Below, one piece after another: positions 22,806 to 30,189 of a DNA stretch of 39,245 nt. Origin of the DNA: an uncultured Clostridia bacterium (GTDB lineage Bacteria > Bacillota > Clostridia > Christensenellales > Aristaeellaceae); assembly GCA_946408995.1 (NCBI GenBank), contig CAMJUL010000035.1:1-39245 (forward strand). Direction: 5' to 3'. Numbering within the stretch: position 1 is the first letter of the stretch; the number at the start of each line of letters is the position of its first letter. Both the position numbers and the translations under genes were made by a program. The notes under the pieces were generated by a model that had not been told where the DNA came from, did not search any database, and worked only from the letters and a program-made list of their open reading frames with translations.

Positions 22806-24329
22806 TTACTTGTTCTCCGCGTCGTAGATCGCCTGGTATTCCGCCAGGATCTCATCGCCGCCCTGGGCATGCCAATCTTCGTAGATGGCCTGCAGACCCG
22901 CCAGATCGATCTTGCCGGCGATGTACTGCACCTGCGCGTCTTCCACATCCTGGGCAAGGCTGGCGCCCATCAGGTTGTTGGTTTCGCTGTCATAGGTGAA
23001 GCAGGGGTTGGCGATCACGTACTGGGCGTTGTCCAGCAGGTTCTGGTTGTACACAGCGCGCAGACCGGTGGAGGCCGCCGGAGGCGTCAGGTCTCCGTTG
23101 ACGTTCATGCCCAGCTGGTTCAGGCTGTGCTGGATGGTATGGGTGGTGGTGTCATAGGTGGAGGAGTTGTCCGCTTCTCCCTCGGGATAGGTGTAGCGGT
23201 AGCCGTTGCTGTGGATCCAGTAGGTAACGCCTTCCACGCCGCAGTTCAGCAGGGTCTGGCCTTCGGCGCTGTTGCACCAGTCGAGGAACTTCATGACCTT
23301 GGGCAGCTTCTCGGCGGAAACGGCCTTGGTCACAACGATTTCACCGGAAGCACCGATGTTCTGGGGCCAGATCTGGATGTTGCCGTTCTTGTCGGGCAGG
23401 GCGGTCAGCAGGGTAACGATGGGCTTCTCGGGATCCGCGCCCTTGTTGGCTTCCAGCCATTCCTGATAGCGGTAGCCGTTGTCCAGGCAGTCCAGACGCA
23501 TCAGGGCCTTGAGGGGCTCGCTGCGCTCGGCGTCGTTCCAGTTGCCGGATTCGATGGTCATGAAGTTGGGGTCGATGCCGCCGGCGGCATACAGTTCACG
23601 CATGAAGTCCAGGCCTTCCTGGAACGCCGGATCCTCGAAGGCGGGATAGATCTTGCCTTCGTCGTTCACGCCGTACTGGAAGGGCGCGCCGTTCATGACG
23701 GTCATGATGCCGATGGTGCCCGCCACGTATTTGCACATATTGAACACATACAGGTTGGGGTCAAGGGCGGCCAGCTTCAGGCACATGTCCTTGAATTCTT
23801 CCACGTTGGCCGGGGGATTCTCGTAGCCCACCTGGGCGGCGTAGTCGTTGCGGTAATAGATGCCGGCGCGGGCATAGGCGCGGGCACGGTAGATGCCGTA
23901 CACGTGGCCGTCCACGGCGATGTTATCGTAAACGGACTGGGCGCCGGCGGCCAGGTTCGGATAGTTCTCGGCGTCGGCCACGTAGTCGGTCAGATCCCAG
24001 AAGGCGCCGGCCCGGGCAGAGCTGATCATGATGGCGTCACGCACGCCCTGCATGACCATGACTTCGGGCATGTTGTTGGGGTCCGCCAGGGTCAGGGTGG
24101 TCCGCTCGCCGTAGCCGGAATCGGGCACCCAGGTGATGTTCAGCTTGACGCCGGTGGCTTCATAGATCTTCTGCAGCACCTGGTTGCCGTTCTCCAGGGA
24201 GATGAAGTCGGAATCGGAATAGAAGTCGGGCAGCATGACGTTGAGGGTCATGTCCTCCTCGGCCGCGGCAAAGCTCATCACGGACATGAGCATCACCAGG
24301 GACAGAAACAGAGCAACGAGTTTCTTCAT
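22806..24329 (-). CDS. Extracellular solute-binding protein of a sugar ABC importer
   Basis: 507 residues. The signal peptide (MKKLVALFLSLVMLMSVMSFAAA, then EED) is followed by a mature domain of the large LplA/YtcQ-like solute-binding group: DFYSDSDFISLENGNQVLQ-type start, TGVKLNITWVPD, MVMQGVRDAI, and KLPKVMKFLDWCNSAEGQ. It should capture pectic oligosaccharides for the two permeases encoded just upstream. Notably there is no Cys at the signal cleavage region, so the lipid anchor normal for Gram-positive binding proteins is missing. The ATG at 24329 has AAAAGGAGG. A GCGGGG/CCCCGC hairpin at 24366-24380 lies in the 77-base gap before it. Confidence 0.92.
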   Translation of the reverse strand: MKKLVALFLSLVMLMSVMSFAAAEEDMTLNVMLPDFYSDSDFISLENGNQVLQKIYEATGVKLNITWVPDSGYGERTTLTLADPNNMPEVMVMQGVRDAIMISSARAGAFWDLTDYVADAENYPNLAAGAQSVYDNIAVDGHVYGIYRARAYARAGIYYRNDYAAQVGYENPPANVEEFKDMCLKLAALDPNLYVFNMCKYVAGTIGIMTVMNGAPFQYGVNDEGKIYPAFEDPAFQEGLDFMRELYAAGGIDPNFMTIESGNWNDAERSEPLKALMRLDCLDNGYRYQEWLEANKGADPEKPIVTLLTALPDKNGNIQIWPQNIGASGEIVVTKAVSAEKLPKVMKFLDWCNSAEGQTLLNCGVEGVTYWIHSNGYRYTYPEGEADNSSTYDTTTHTIQHSLNQLGMNVNGDLTPPAASTGLRAVYNQNLLDNAQYVIANPCFTYDSETNNLMGASLAQDVEDAQVQYIAGKIDLAGLQAIYEDWHAQGGDEILAEYQAIYDAENK

Positions 24330-24365
24330 GAAAGGTTCCTCCTTTTCAAATTTGTTATCAAGCAG

Positions 24366-24380
24366 CGGGGTTCCCCCGCA
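24366..24380 (-). other. Short hairpin upstream of the solute-binding protein gene
   Basis: GCGGGG and CCCCGC pair around a three-base loop in the spacer between the permease stop and the solute-binding protein start. Such stems often protect the 5 prime end of the more abundant binding-protein message; that role is inference. Confidence 0.35.
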
Positions 24381-24406
24381 GATAACCGGGATCGCTTTTC
24401 CTGCCC

Positions 24407-25363
24407 TCAGCCCTTGAGCGCGCCCACCATGACGCCCTTGACGAAGTACTTCTGCAGGAAGGGATAAATGCACATGATCGGCACGGTGGCCACCACGATG
24501 ACCGCCATCTTGATGGACTGCTTGGGAGGCTCCACAAAGTTGGGGTCCATCAGGCTCATATCGCTGGCGGAGGATTCCGCGGTGACGATGATGTTCCTGA
24601 GGATCAGCTGCAGGGGATACATTTTGTCGTCCGTCAGGTAGATCATGGCGGAGAAGTAGGAGTTCCAGTGTCCCACCGCATAGAACAGGCCGAAGGTGGC
24701 CAGCACCGGCAGGGACAGGGGAAGCACGATGCGCACAAGGGTCATCAGATCGTTGCAGCCGTCCAGGGCGGCGCTCTCCTCCAGCTCCTGGGGGATGCCC
24801 TGGAAGAAGTTCTTGACGATCATCATGTTGTAGGCGCTGATGGCGCCGGGCAGCAGGATGGCCCAGTAGGTCCCCCGCAGGCCCAGCCAGGAGGAGACCA
24901 CCACGTACCCCGGGATCATGCCGCCGGAGAAGAACATGGACACGATGACCATGTTCAAAATCGGCGTGCGGCCCCTGAGGAACTTTTTGCTCAGCGGGTA
25001 GGCCATGGTGACGGTGAAGAACAGGTTGATGACGGTGCCGCAGACCGTGATGAACACGGAATTCCCAAAGGCGCGGATCAGCTTGTTGGAGGCGAAGATA
25101 TAGGTATACGCGTCCGTAGACCAGGTATTGGGGATCAGGAACATGGGCCTGGTCTGCAGTTCCAGCTCCGTAGCGAAGGAGTTGAAGATGATGTACAGGA
25201 TCGGGAGCACCGTGGTGATGGCCGCGATGCCGATGATCAGGTAGTTGATCACGTCGAAGGCGACGCTGCCCGGCGTGCGGAAGACGCCCACAGGGCCGGA
25301 ACCGATGGTGATGGTCTTGCCGTTGAGCTCAACGGTGGTTTCGTCGATCTTCTTCTTTGCCAT
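24407..25363 (-). CDS. Sugar ABC transporter permease, LplC/YtcP type
   Basis: 318 residues with six hydrophobic segments, the first near 40-62. The cytoplasmic coupling loop carries the EAA-type motif EESAALDGCND followed by RIVLPLSLP, which contacts the ATPase. The charged N terminus and the C-terminal QKYFVKGVMVGALKG end are typical of the LplC/YtcP subgroup, used for pectin and other complex oligosaccharides. It forms the inner-membrane channel with the LplB-type partner encoded 18 bases upstream. A GGAAGGAGG site precedes the ATG. No ATPase gene is in the operon; a shared MsmX-like ATPase elsewhere is expected from known systems. Confidence 0.93.
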   Translation of the reverse strand: MAKKKIDETTVELNGKTITIGSGPVGVFRTPGSVAFDVINYLIIGIAAITTVLPILYIIFNSFATELELQTRPMFLIPNTWSTDAYTYIFASNKLIRAFGNSVFITVCGTVINLFFTVTMAYPLSKKFLRGRTPILNMVIVSMFFSGGMIPGYVVVSSWLGLRGTYWAILLPGAISAYNMMIVKNFFQGIPQELEESAALDGCNDLMTLVRIVLPLSLPVLATFGLFYAVGHWNSYFSAMIYLTDDKMYPLQLILRNIIVTAESSASDMSLMDPNFVEPPKQSIKMAVIVVATVPIMCIYPFLQKYFVKGVMVGALKG

Positions 25364-25381
25364 ATCGTTCCGCCTCCTTCC

Positions 25382-26326
25382 TCAATACAGGCCTTCTTCA
25401 CCCAGGGCATGGGCGATCTTGTTCGAGGTGACCACCAGGATCACCGAGACGATGCTCTTCATCACGCCCACGGCGGTGGTATAGCTCAGCTGGCCGTTGA
25501 CGATACCGTTCTGGTACACGAACACGTCCAGGGTCTGGGAGACGGAGCGGTTCAGGGCGTTGGACATCAGGATCAGGTGCTCGTAGCCCGTATCCAGCAC
25601 GCTGCCCATGCGCAGCACCAGCATCAGCACGATGGTGGAGCGGATGGCCGGCAGGGTGATGTGCCACAGGCGCTGGGCCCGGTTGGCGCCGTCGATCATG
25701 GCCGCTTCATACAGCTGGGTATCCACGTTGGTCAGCGCGGCCAGGAAGATGATGGTGCCCCACCCGGTCTCCTTCCAGATGCTCTGGCCCACGATCATCC
25801 ATCGGAAGACCTTTGGATCCCCCAGATAATCGATGCTCCTTCCCAGCATCTGGGTGGTCAGCTTGTAGATGATGCCCTCGGTGCCGAAGATCACGTAGGT
25901 GATGGAGACCACGATCACGATGGAGATGAAGTGCGGCATGTACAGAAGCGTCTGGGTGACCTTCTTGTAGGCGGTGCTGCGGATCTCATTGAGCAGCAGC
26001 GCCAGGATAATGGGCGCGGGAAAGGTGAAAATGATGCTCATGAAGGAGAGGATCAGCGTATTGGACAGGTAATCCATCCACTTTTTGGTGGCGAAGAACC
26101 GCTGATACCAGTACAGGCCTTTCCAGGTGCTCCTGAAGGGGCCAAGGAAGGGGCTGTAATCCTCAAAGGAGATGATGATGCCCCACATGGGCAGATACTT
26201 GAAGACGATGAAGTAGATCAGGCCCGGAATCAGCATGATATAAAGCCATTTGTTTTTTACCAGGTCCAGCCCAAGCCGCTTCCAGTAGGAGCCCTTTTTC
26301 TTTGCGGGGAGTGTTGTTGTCGTCAC
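25382..26326 (-). CDS. Sugar ABC transporter permease, LplB/YteP type
   Basis: 314 residues from a GTG at 26326, chosen for its GGAGGG site and because the frame before it is not coding-like. Family marks: WLYIMLIPGLIYFIVFKYLPMW-like first membrane segment, then WKGLYWYQRFF and the coupling loop EAAMIDGANRAQRL with ITLPAIRST. About six membrane segments. With the LplC-type protein it forms the channel of the importer; the two permeases and the solute-binding protein are in the order usual for YteP-YtcP-YtcQ-like systems. It lies 35 bases after the GH105 gene. Confidence 0.93.
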   Translation of the reverse strand: MTTTTLPAKKKGSYWKRLGLDLVKNKWLYIMLIPGLIYFIVFKYLPMWGIIISFEDYSPFLGPFRSTWKGLYWYQRFFATKKWMDYLSNTLILSFMSIIFTFPAPIILALLLNEIRSTAYKKVTQTLLYMPHFISIVIVVSITYVIFGTEGIIYKLTTQMLGRSIDYLGDPKVFRWMIVGQSIWKETGWGTIIFLAALTNVDTQLYEAAMIDGANRAQRLWHITLPAIRSTIVLMLVLRMGSVLDTGYEHLILMSNALNRSVSQTLDVFVYQNGIVNGQLSYTTAVGVMKSIVSVILVVTSNKIAHALGEEGLY

Positions 26327-26361
26327 GTATTTCCCTCCTCTGTATATCCTACCATCCAGGT

Positions 26362-27417
26362 TCAGCCGTTGCCGTCCTGGACCATCAGTTCCGTCAGCAT
26401 CAGGAAGGTCAGTCCCTGTCCGTACGCCGTGGGAGTGACGATGATGTCCTTGTAATGCTGCAGGGTGTGCCCCATGCCGGTGCCGCCGGAGACCCCCTGC
26501 ACGGCCCCCGTTTCGTCGATCTGGCCAATGACCGCCCTGGCGGACAGAAGACCCATCTCGGCGTAGGGCTCCTGCGGCAGCCAGCCAAGCCTTGTTCCCT
26601 TGAGGATGCCGTAGGCGATGGCGGCGGTGGCGCTGGTCTCGCAGTAGGTTTCCTCCACGTCGATCAGCGTGGTGTACAATCCGTTGACCCGCTGGTATTT
26701 CCAAAGCGCCAGGGCCTGGTCCTGCCAGGCGGAGCGGATCATGCGCATGGCCGCGTTCTCGCGCCGGGTGATGTCGTATAACTCAACGGCCGCGGCGGTG
26801 AACCAGGCGTTTCCGCGGGCCCAGAAGGCGTTAGCAAAATTGTGCCTGCGGTCAAAGGTCCATCCGTGGAAGAACAGGCCCTTTACCTTGTCCTGCAGGT
26901 AGCGGATGTGCATCAGGAACTGGTATTCGGCCTCCTCCACCAGTTCCTCCCGGTGCAGGACCATGCCGGCCTTGGCCAGGAACAGACAGACCATGAAGAG
27001 GGTGTCGCACCACAATTGCTGGTAGTGCTTGTTCCAAACCGTGCAGTGCTGCAGCCCGCCGTATTCGGTGCGGGGCATTTCCTTCATCACCCAGTCGATC
27101 CAGCTTTCGATGACGGGGAGATAGCTTTCGTCCTTGGTTTCCTCGTACAGGCAGGTCAGCGTCAGCACCGGGGCCACGGTATTGACGTTGCGGTGGGGCT
27201 TTTCCGGCCGGGAGAGCATGTCCGCATACCAGGAGCGCAGATAGTCCAGAATGGTCTTGTCGCCGCTTTGCCGGTAGGTTTGGTAAATGCCGTACAGGGC
27301 CACGCCGGTAGGCCATTCCCAGTTGTTCATGGTCAGATGTCCGCGGGACGGGTCATTCCCGTCCGCCCGCTGAAGCATGCCAAGCACCTTCGCGGCCAGC
27401 TCCTTGTAATCGCTCAT
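26362..27417 (-). CDS. Unsaturated rhamnogalacturonyl hydrolase (GH105)
   Basis: 351 residues, the usual length of GH105 (YteR/YesR). It removes the 4,5-unsaturated galacturonic acid from the end of rhamnogalacturonan or pectin lyase products inside the cell. The (alpha/alpha)6 barrel is visible as repeated helices; the NNWEWPTGVALYG start, the catalytic Asp138 in LWCDTLFM and the FWARGNAWF motif near 216-224 are characteristic. No signal peptide is present. First gene of the transporter operon, under a strong promoter with an operator, and directly divergent from the LacI regulator. This pairing of GH105 with LplB/LplC-type permeases makes pectic oligosaccharides the probable cargo. Confidence 0.93.
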   Translation of the reverse strand: MSDYKELAAKVLGMLQRADGNDPSRGHLTMNNWEWPTGVALYGIYQTYRQSGDKTILDYLRSWYADMLSRPEKPHRNVNTVAPVLTLTCLYEETKDESYLPVIESWIDWVMKEMPRTEYGGLQHCTVWNKHYQQLWCDTLFMVCLFLAKAGMVLHREELVEEAEYQFLMHIRYLQDKVKGLFFHGWTFDRRHNFANAFWARGNAWFTAAAVELYDITRRENAAMRMIRSAWQDQALALWKYQRVNGLYTTLIDVEETYCETSATAAIAYGILKGTRLGWLPQEPYAEMGLLSARAVIGQIDETGAVQGVSGGTGMGHTLQHYKDIIVTPTAYGQGLTFLMLTELMVQDGNG

Positions 27418-27495
27418 GGGCTGTCATCCTCTCCCTTGATATTGAAAGCAAAAGAATACGCTCTGTGTCCTTTTCCTATTATAATACATGTTTAT

Positions 27496-27509
27496 ATTAG
27501 CGCTTACAT
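27496..27509. promoter_or_regulatory. LacI/CcpA-type operator of the transporter operon
   Basis: The minus strand reads TGTAAGCGCTAATA. It overlaps the end of the -10 (27508-27513) and the expected start of transcription of the GH105-transporter operon. It shares TGTAAGCGCT with the minus-strand reading of the site at 27626-27639. Confidence 0.7.
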
Positions 27510-27536
27510 TATAATATCGGGCCATTCTCCTGTCAA
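27508..27536 (-). promoter_or_regulatory. Consensus promoter of the GH105-transporter operon
   Basis: TTGACA (27531-27536) and TATAAT (27508-27513) on the minus strand, 17 bases apart: a full consensus match. A second TATAAT at 27478-27483 has no good -35. Confidence 0.9.
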
Positions 27537-27597
27537 TATGTCCCTGAAAAAATGTGAAAAAAATCCTGAATTTTGCCAGAAAACCGCTTTTGCTTCC

Positions 27598-27626
27598 TTG
27601 TCATTACGATGCTTTCATGTTATAAT
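27598..27626 (+). promoter_or_regulatory. Promoter of the lacI-family gene
   Basis: TTGTCA (27598-27603) and TATAAT (27621-27626) are 17 bases apart, with TG one base before the -10 (extended form). Confidence 0.88.
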
Positions 27627-27639
27627 GGAAGCGCTTACA
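27626..27639. promoter_or_regulatory. LacI/CcpA-type operator of the regulator gene
   Basis: TGGAAGCGCTTACA, a near-perfect palindrome that also fits the CcpA cre consensus, begins at the last base of the -10 and covers the expected transcription start. It suggests autoregulation by the encoded LacI protein, catabolite control, or both. Confidence 0.75.
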
Positions 27640-27679
27640 AACAGATGCCCCCCGGAAGAACCGTCAGGGAGGGATAACG

Positions 27680-28738
27680 ATGAAAGAGCATAAACGCGCC
27701 ACCATTTACGACGTCGCCGCCGACGCGGGCGTTTCCATCGCCACCGTTTCCCGGGTGCTCCGGGGCGAAAAGAACGTGGCGCCAATCACCCTTGCCCGGG
27801 TGGAAGAAGCCATCCGCAAGCACGATTACCGGCCCAGCGATTTCGCGCGGGGCCTGGCGGGCGGCGGCGTCAACACCGTCGGCATCGTCCTGCCGAGGCT
27901 GGTCAACCCCTATTACGCGATGCTCTTTACCGGCGCCCAGGAGGAAGCCCGATCCTGCGGCTACGCCCTGAGCATGTTCCCGTGGAGCAGCCTAAGAACC
28001 CCTTCCCTGGATCCGGCCCTGCTGCTGGCCGAAAGACGCCTGGCCGGGGCGGTGGTCTGCGTGGAATACCTGCCCCCGGAGGAAAACGAGCGTCTTTTGC
28101 ACTCCCTGCGGCGGCTGCGCAGGTATATGCCCGTGGTGCTGATCGGCTGCGTCCCGACGGAATACGATTTCCCCGGCGTGTTCCAGAACAACGCCGCCCT
28201 GCTGAAGGAGATCGTAAGGCACCTGGTCTCCCTGGGGCACGAGCGGATCGCCCTGGTGGGCGGCCTGCAGGAGGATACCGACCCCCTGCGCAGGGACGTC
28301 GGGTACATGGAAGGGCTCCGGGAAGCCCGTCTGCCCTTTACGGAAAGCTACCGGGTTTACGGCACAGGCACGCCGGAATGCGGGCGGGAGGGCCTGTGCC
28401 ACATGCTGGACTCCCTCAAGCCCTCCTTCTGGCCCACGGCCGTCATCGCCCTGAATGACCTGGTGGCCATGGGCTGCTACGCAGCGGCCCGGGACCGGGG
28501 CCTTTCCATTCCCCGGGATCTGTCGGTCTTTGGCTGCGACAACCTGGTCAGCGGGCCCTACCTGGGCCCGGCCCTCTCCACCGTGGACCTGCATCAGCTC
28601 TCCATCGGCGCCCGCGCGGTCCGCATGGTGGTCAACGCCGAAGACACGCGGGAGGAGGCCCGGTGGGATTTTGTCCTGCGGGAATCCTGCGCTTCCGCGC
28701 CCCCGCCCCGGCAGGACATCCCGCCTGACGGCCCCTGA
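27680..28738 (+). CDS. LacI-family transcriptional regulator
   Basis: 352 residues. The N-terminal helix-turn-helix is TIYDVAADAGVSIATVSRVL (about 8-27), followed by the hinge helix region and a periplasmic-binding-protein-like effector domain starting at NTVGIVLPRLVNPYYA. Family marks near the end include VIALNDLVAMG and LSVFGCDNL, which hold effector-contacting residues. GGGAGGG precedes the ATG. It is divergent from the GH105-transporter operon, and both promoters carry similar operators, so it probably represses that operon and itself until a pectic breakdown product binds. The target sugar is inferred from context only. Confidence 0.94.
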   Translation: MKEHKRATIYDVAADAGVSIATVSRVLRGEKNVAPITLARVEEAIRKHDYRPSDFARGLAGGGVNTVGIVLPRLVNPYYAMLFTGAQEEARSCGYALSMFPWSSLRTPSLDPALLLAERRLAGAVVCVEYLPPEENERLLHSLRRLRRYMPVVLIGCVPTEYDFPGVFQNNAALLKEIVRHLVSLGHERIALVGGLQEDTDPLRRDVGYMEGLREARLPFTESYRVYGTGTPECGREGLCHMLDSLKPSFWPTAVIALNDLVAMGCYAAARDRGLSIPRDLSVFGCDNLVSGPYLGPALSTVDLHQLSIGARAVRMVVNAEDTREEARWDFVLRESCASAPPPRQDIPPDGP

Positions 28739-28774
28739 AGTTCCACAAAAAAAGCGGCAAAGGCCGCGGTCTGA

Positions 28775-28829
28775 AAAAGGGCAGGGCATCCCTCCGCCGT
28801 TGCCGGCGGTTTGGATGCCCTGCCCTTTT
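28775..28829. terminator. Large bidirectional terminator
   Basis: A 17-base perfect stem (28775-28791 with 28813-28829) encloses a second small GC-rich hairpin (CCGCC/GGCGG). Arms begin with A and end with T, so both strands have a short T tract. It serves the convergent lacI-family gene and the 28855 gene. Confidence 0.85.
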
Positions 28830-28854
28830 GACAGGAAAACGCTTCCGCGTTGGT

Positions 28855-29940
28855 TCAGTCCCCGATCTCCCCCACGAACCCGGCGTTCTCCGCTTCATTC
28901 CAGAGGGCGGCGAAGGGGAGTTCGTCCGGCCGGTCCTCCATTTCGTTCAGGTGGGACCAGGGAAGGAACCCTTCCGGCAGGCCTTCCACCGGCGTCCCGG
29001 GCAGGTACAGGGTCAGTTCATTCCCCGCCTTCAGCCCGTATGGCTCCGCCGCCACATAGCGGACGCCGTCCTCAATGGACTCCGTCTCCCCCTCCTCCGT
29101 CTTTGTCAGTTCCTTGACCTGAAGGCGGAAGGTGTTCGCGTCCAGGCACTCCGTCAGGACCATCTGCCCCCGGAACAGGCATTCGTAGACCGTTCCGTTG
29201 GGGTAGCCTTCCCCGGTCTCGCCCATGTTGCTGTCGTGGTATTCCCCGGTGAAAGCGCCGTCCTTCCCAAAGGTCAAACTGGTATACCAGGCGCCGACGC
29301 CGCTGGAAAACGTAAGGGTCCTGCCCTCCAGGAGGTTCAGGGGCCGGCGCTCCAGGGCGTCAAACAGCGGTACCGGCTCCCATCCATAGTCCTGATAAGC
29401 CTCCGCCTTCAGGCCGTTGGACGTCACGTATTCCCGCAAGTAGCGGATCCGGGTATTCAGGTAAAGTTTCCCGGAGGTGTCCGAGGCCTCATAGTATCCC
29501 TTCAGCAGGGCTTCATCCCCGTGGCTGAGGCGCTTGAGCTCCTCCCCGAATCCTTCCCCGGGCTCGGCCTCGTCAAAGGTGTCCGCCTTCCAGCCGTCCC
29601 CTTCCCGCCTCAGGGTCAGGATGCCGGGGGCTTCCCCGCCGGAAATGCATTCCAGCACGGTCCCTTTCAGGACGTAATTGAACGTCCAGAAATTGCCGTA
29701 CACCTCTAGGTCTCCGTTCTCCTTTTCCCCGGTCTGAAGGATAATGGGCGCGGGAACGGACACCGAATCCTCCTGCGTCTGGTACATTTTGCCCAGGTCT
29801 GCGGTGTATTCCGCCACGGCCGCCTCCACCGCATCGCTTCCGGTATAGGTGTAGCGCGGGAGCGCCTCCGCGGCAAAGGCCGGCGCGGCGCAGGCGGCCG
29901 CCAACGCGAGGCTCATGCATACAGTTGCGATCTTCTTCAT
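28855..29940 (-). CDS. Exported protein of unknown function
   Basis: 361 residues. A signal peptide (MKKIATVCMSLALAAACAAPAFA, then AEA) predicts secretion. Two parts are visible: about 30-150 starts with a helix (SDAVEAAVAEYTADLGKM) and strands, like a small alpha+beta fold, with ILTLRREGDGWKADTFDEAE resembling a compact NTF2-like end; about 195-335 is strand-rich with LLEGRTLTFSSGVGAWYTSL and FGKDGAFTGEYHDSN, like a lipocalin- or beta-barrel-type domain. I cannot name a family. CAAGGAGG lies before the ATG. It stands alone, convergent with the regulator gene and divergent from the 30190 gene. Confidence 0.82.
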   Translation of the reverse strand: MKKIATVCMSLALAAACAAPAFAAEALPRYTYTGSDAVEAAVAEYTADLGKMYQTQEDSVSVPAPIILQTGEKENGDLEVYGNFWTFNYVLKGTVLECISGGEAPGILTLRREGDGWKADTFDEAEPGEGFGEELKRLSHGDEALLKGYYEASDTSGKLYLNTRIRYLREYVTSNGLKAEAYQDYGWEPVPLFDALERRPLNLLEGRTLTFSSGVGAWYTSLTFGKDGAFTGEYHDSNMGETGEGYPNGTVYECLFRGQMVLTECLDANTFRLQVKELTKTEEGETESIEDGVRYVAAEPYGLKAGNELTLYLPGTPVEGLPEGFLPWSHLNEMEDRPDELPFAALWNEAENAGFVGEIGD

Positions 29941-30011
29941 TGGAATCTTCCTCCTTGTTATCCGCCGGCTTTTTGCCGGTTTCCATTTATATATACGTTC
30001 CTGCGGGGCTT

Positions 30012-30038
30012 CCGGTTCGGATGGAGCCGGCTTTTTTT
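30012..30038 (+). terminator. Orphan intrinsic terminator in an intergenic region
   Basis: A seven-base stem (30012-30018 with 30024-30030, one G-T pair) is followed by C and seven T on the plus strand. No plus-strand gene ends here, so it could be an attenuator for the 30190 gene or the end of a short RNA. Confidence 0.55.
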
Positions 30039-30189
30039 ACATTTTTCCATGTTTTTTGCAAAGATCCTCCATTCTCCGCCGCGTTTCCCCTGATTTGCGC
30101 GGAAAAAGAGGACTTTCCGCCCCGGGGAAAGAATAGACTGCCAGAGAGTTTCCGTTTTTCTTTTCGGCCCTGATTCCGGGAGGTATGCC

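Noticed and set aside
28832-28846. cre-like sequence GGAAAACGCTTCC
   Set aside because: It lies at the 3 prime end of a gene next to a terminator and departs from the consensus at the outer position, so it is unlikely to be regulatory.
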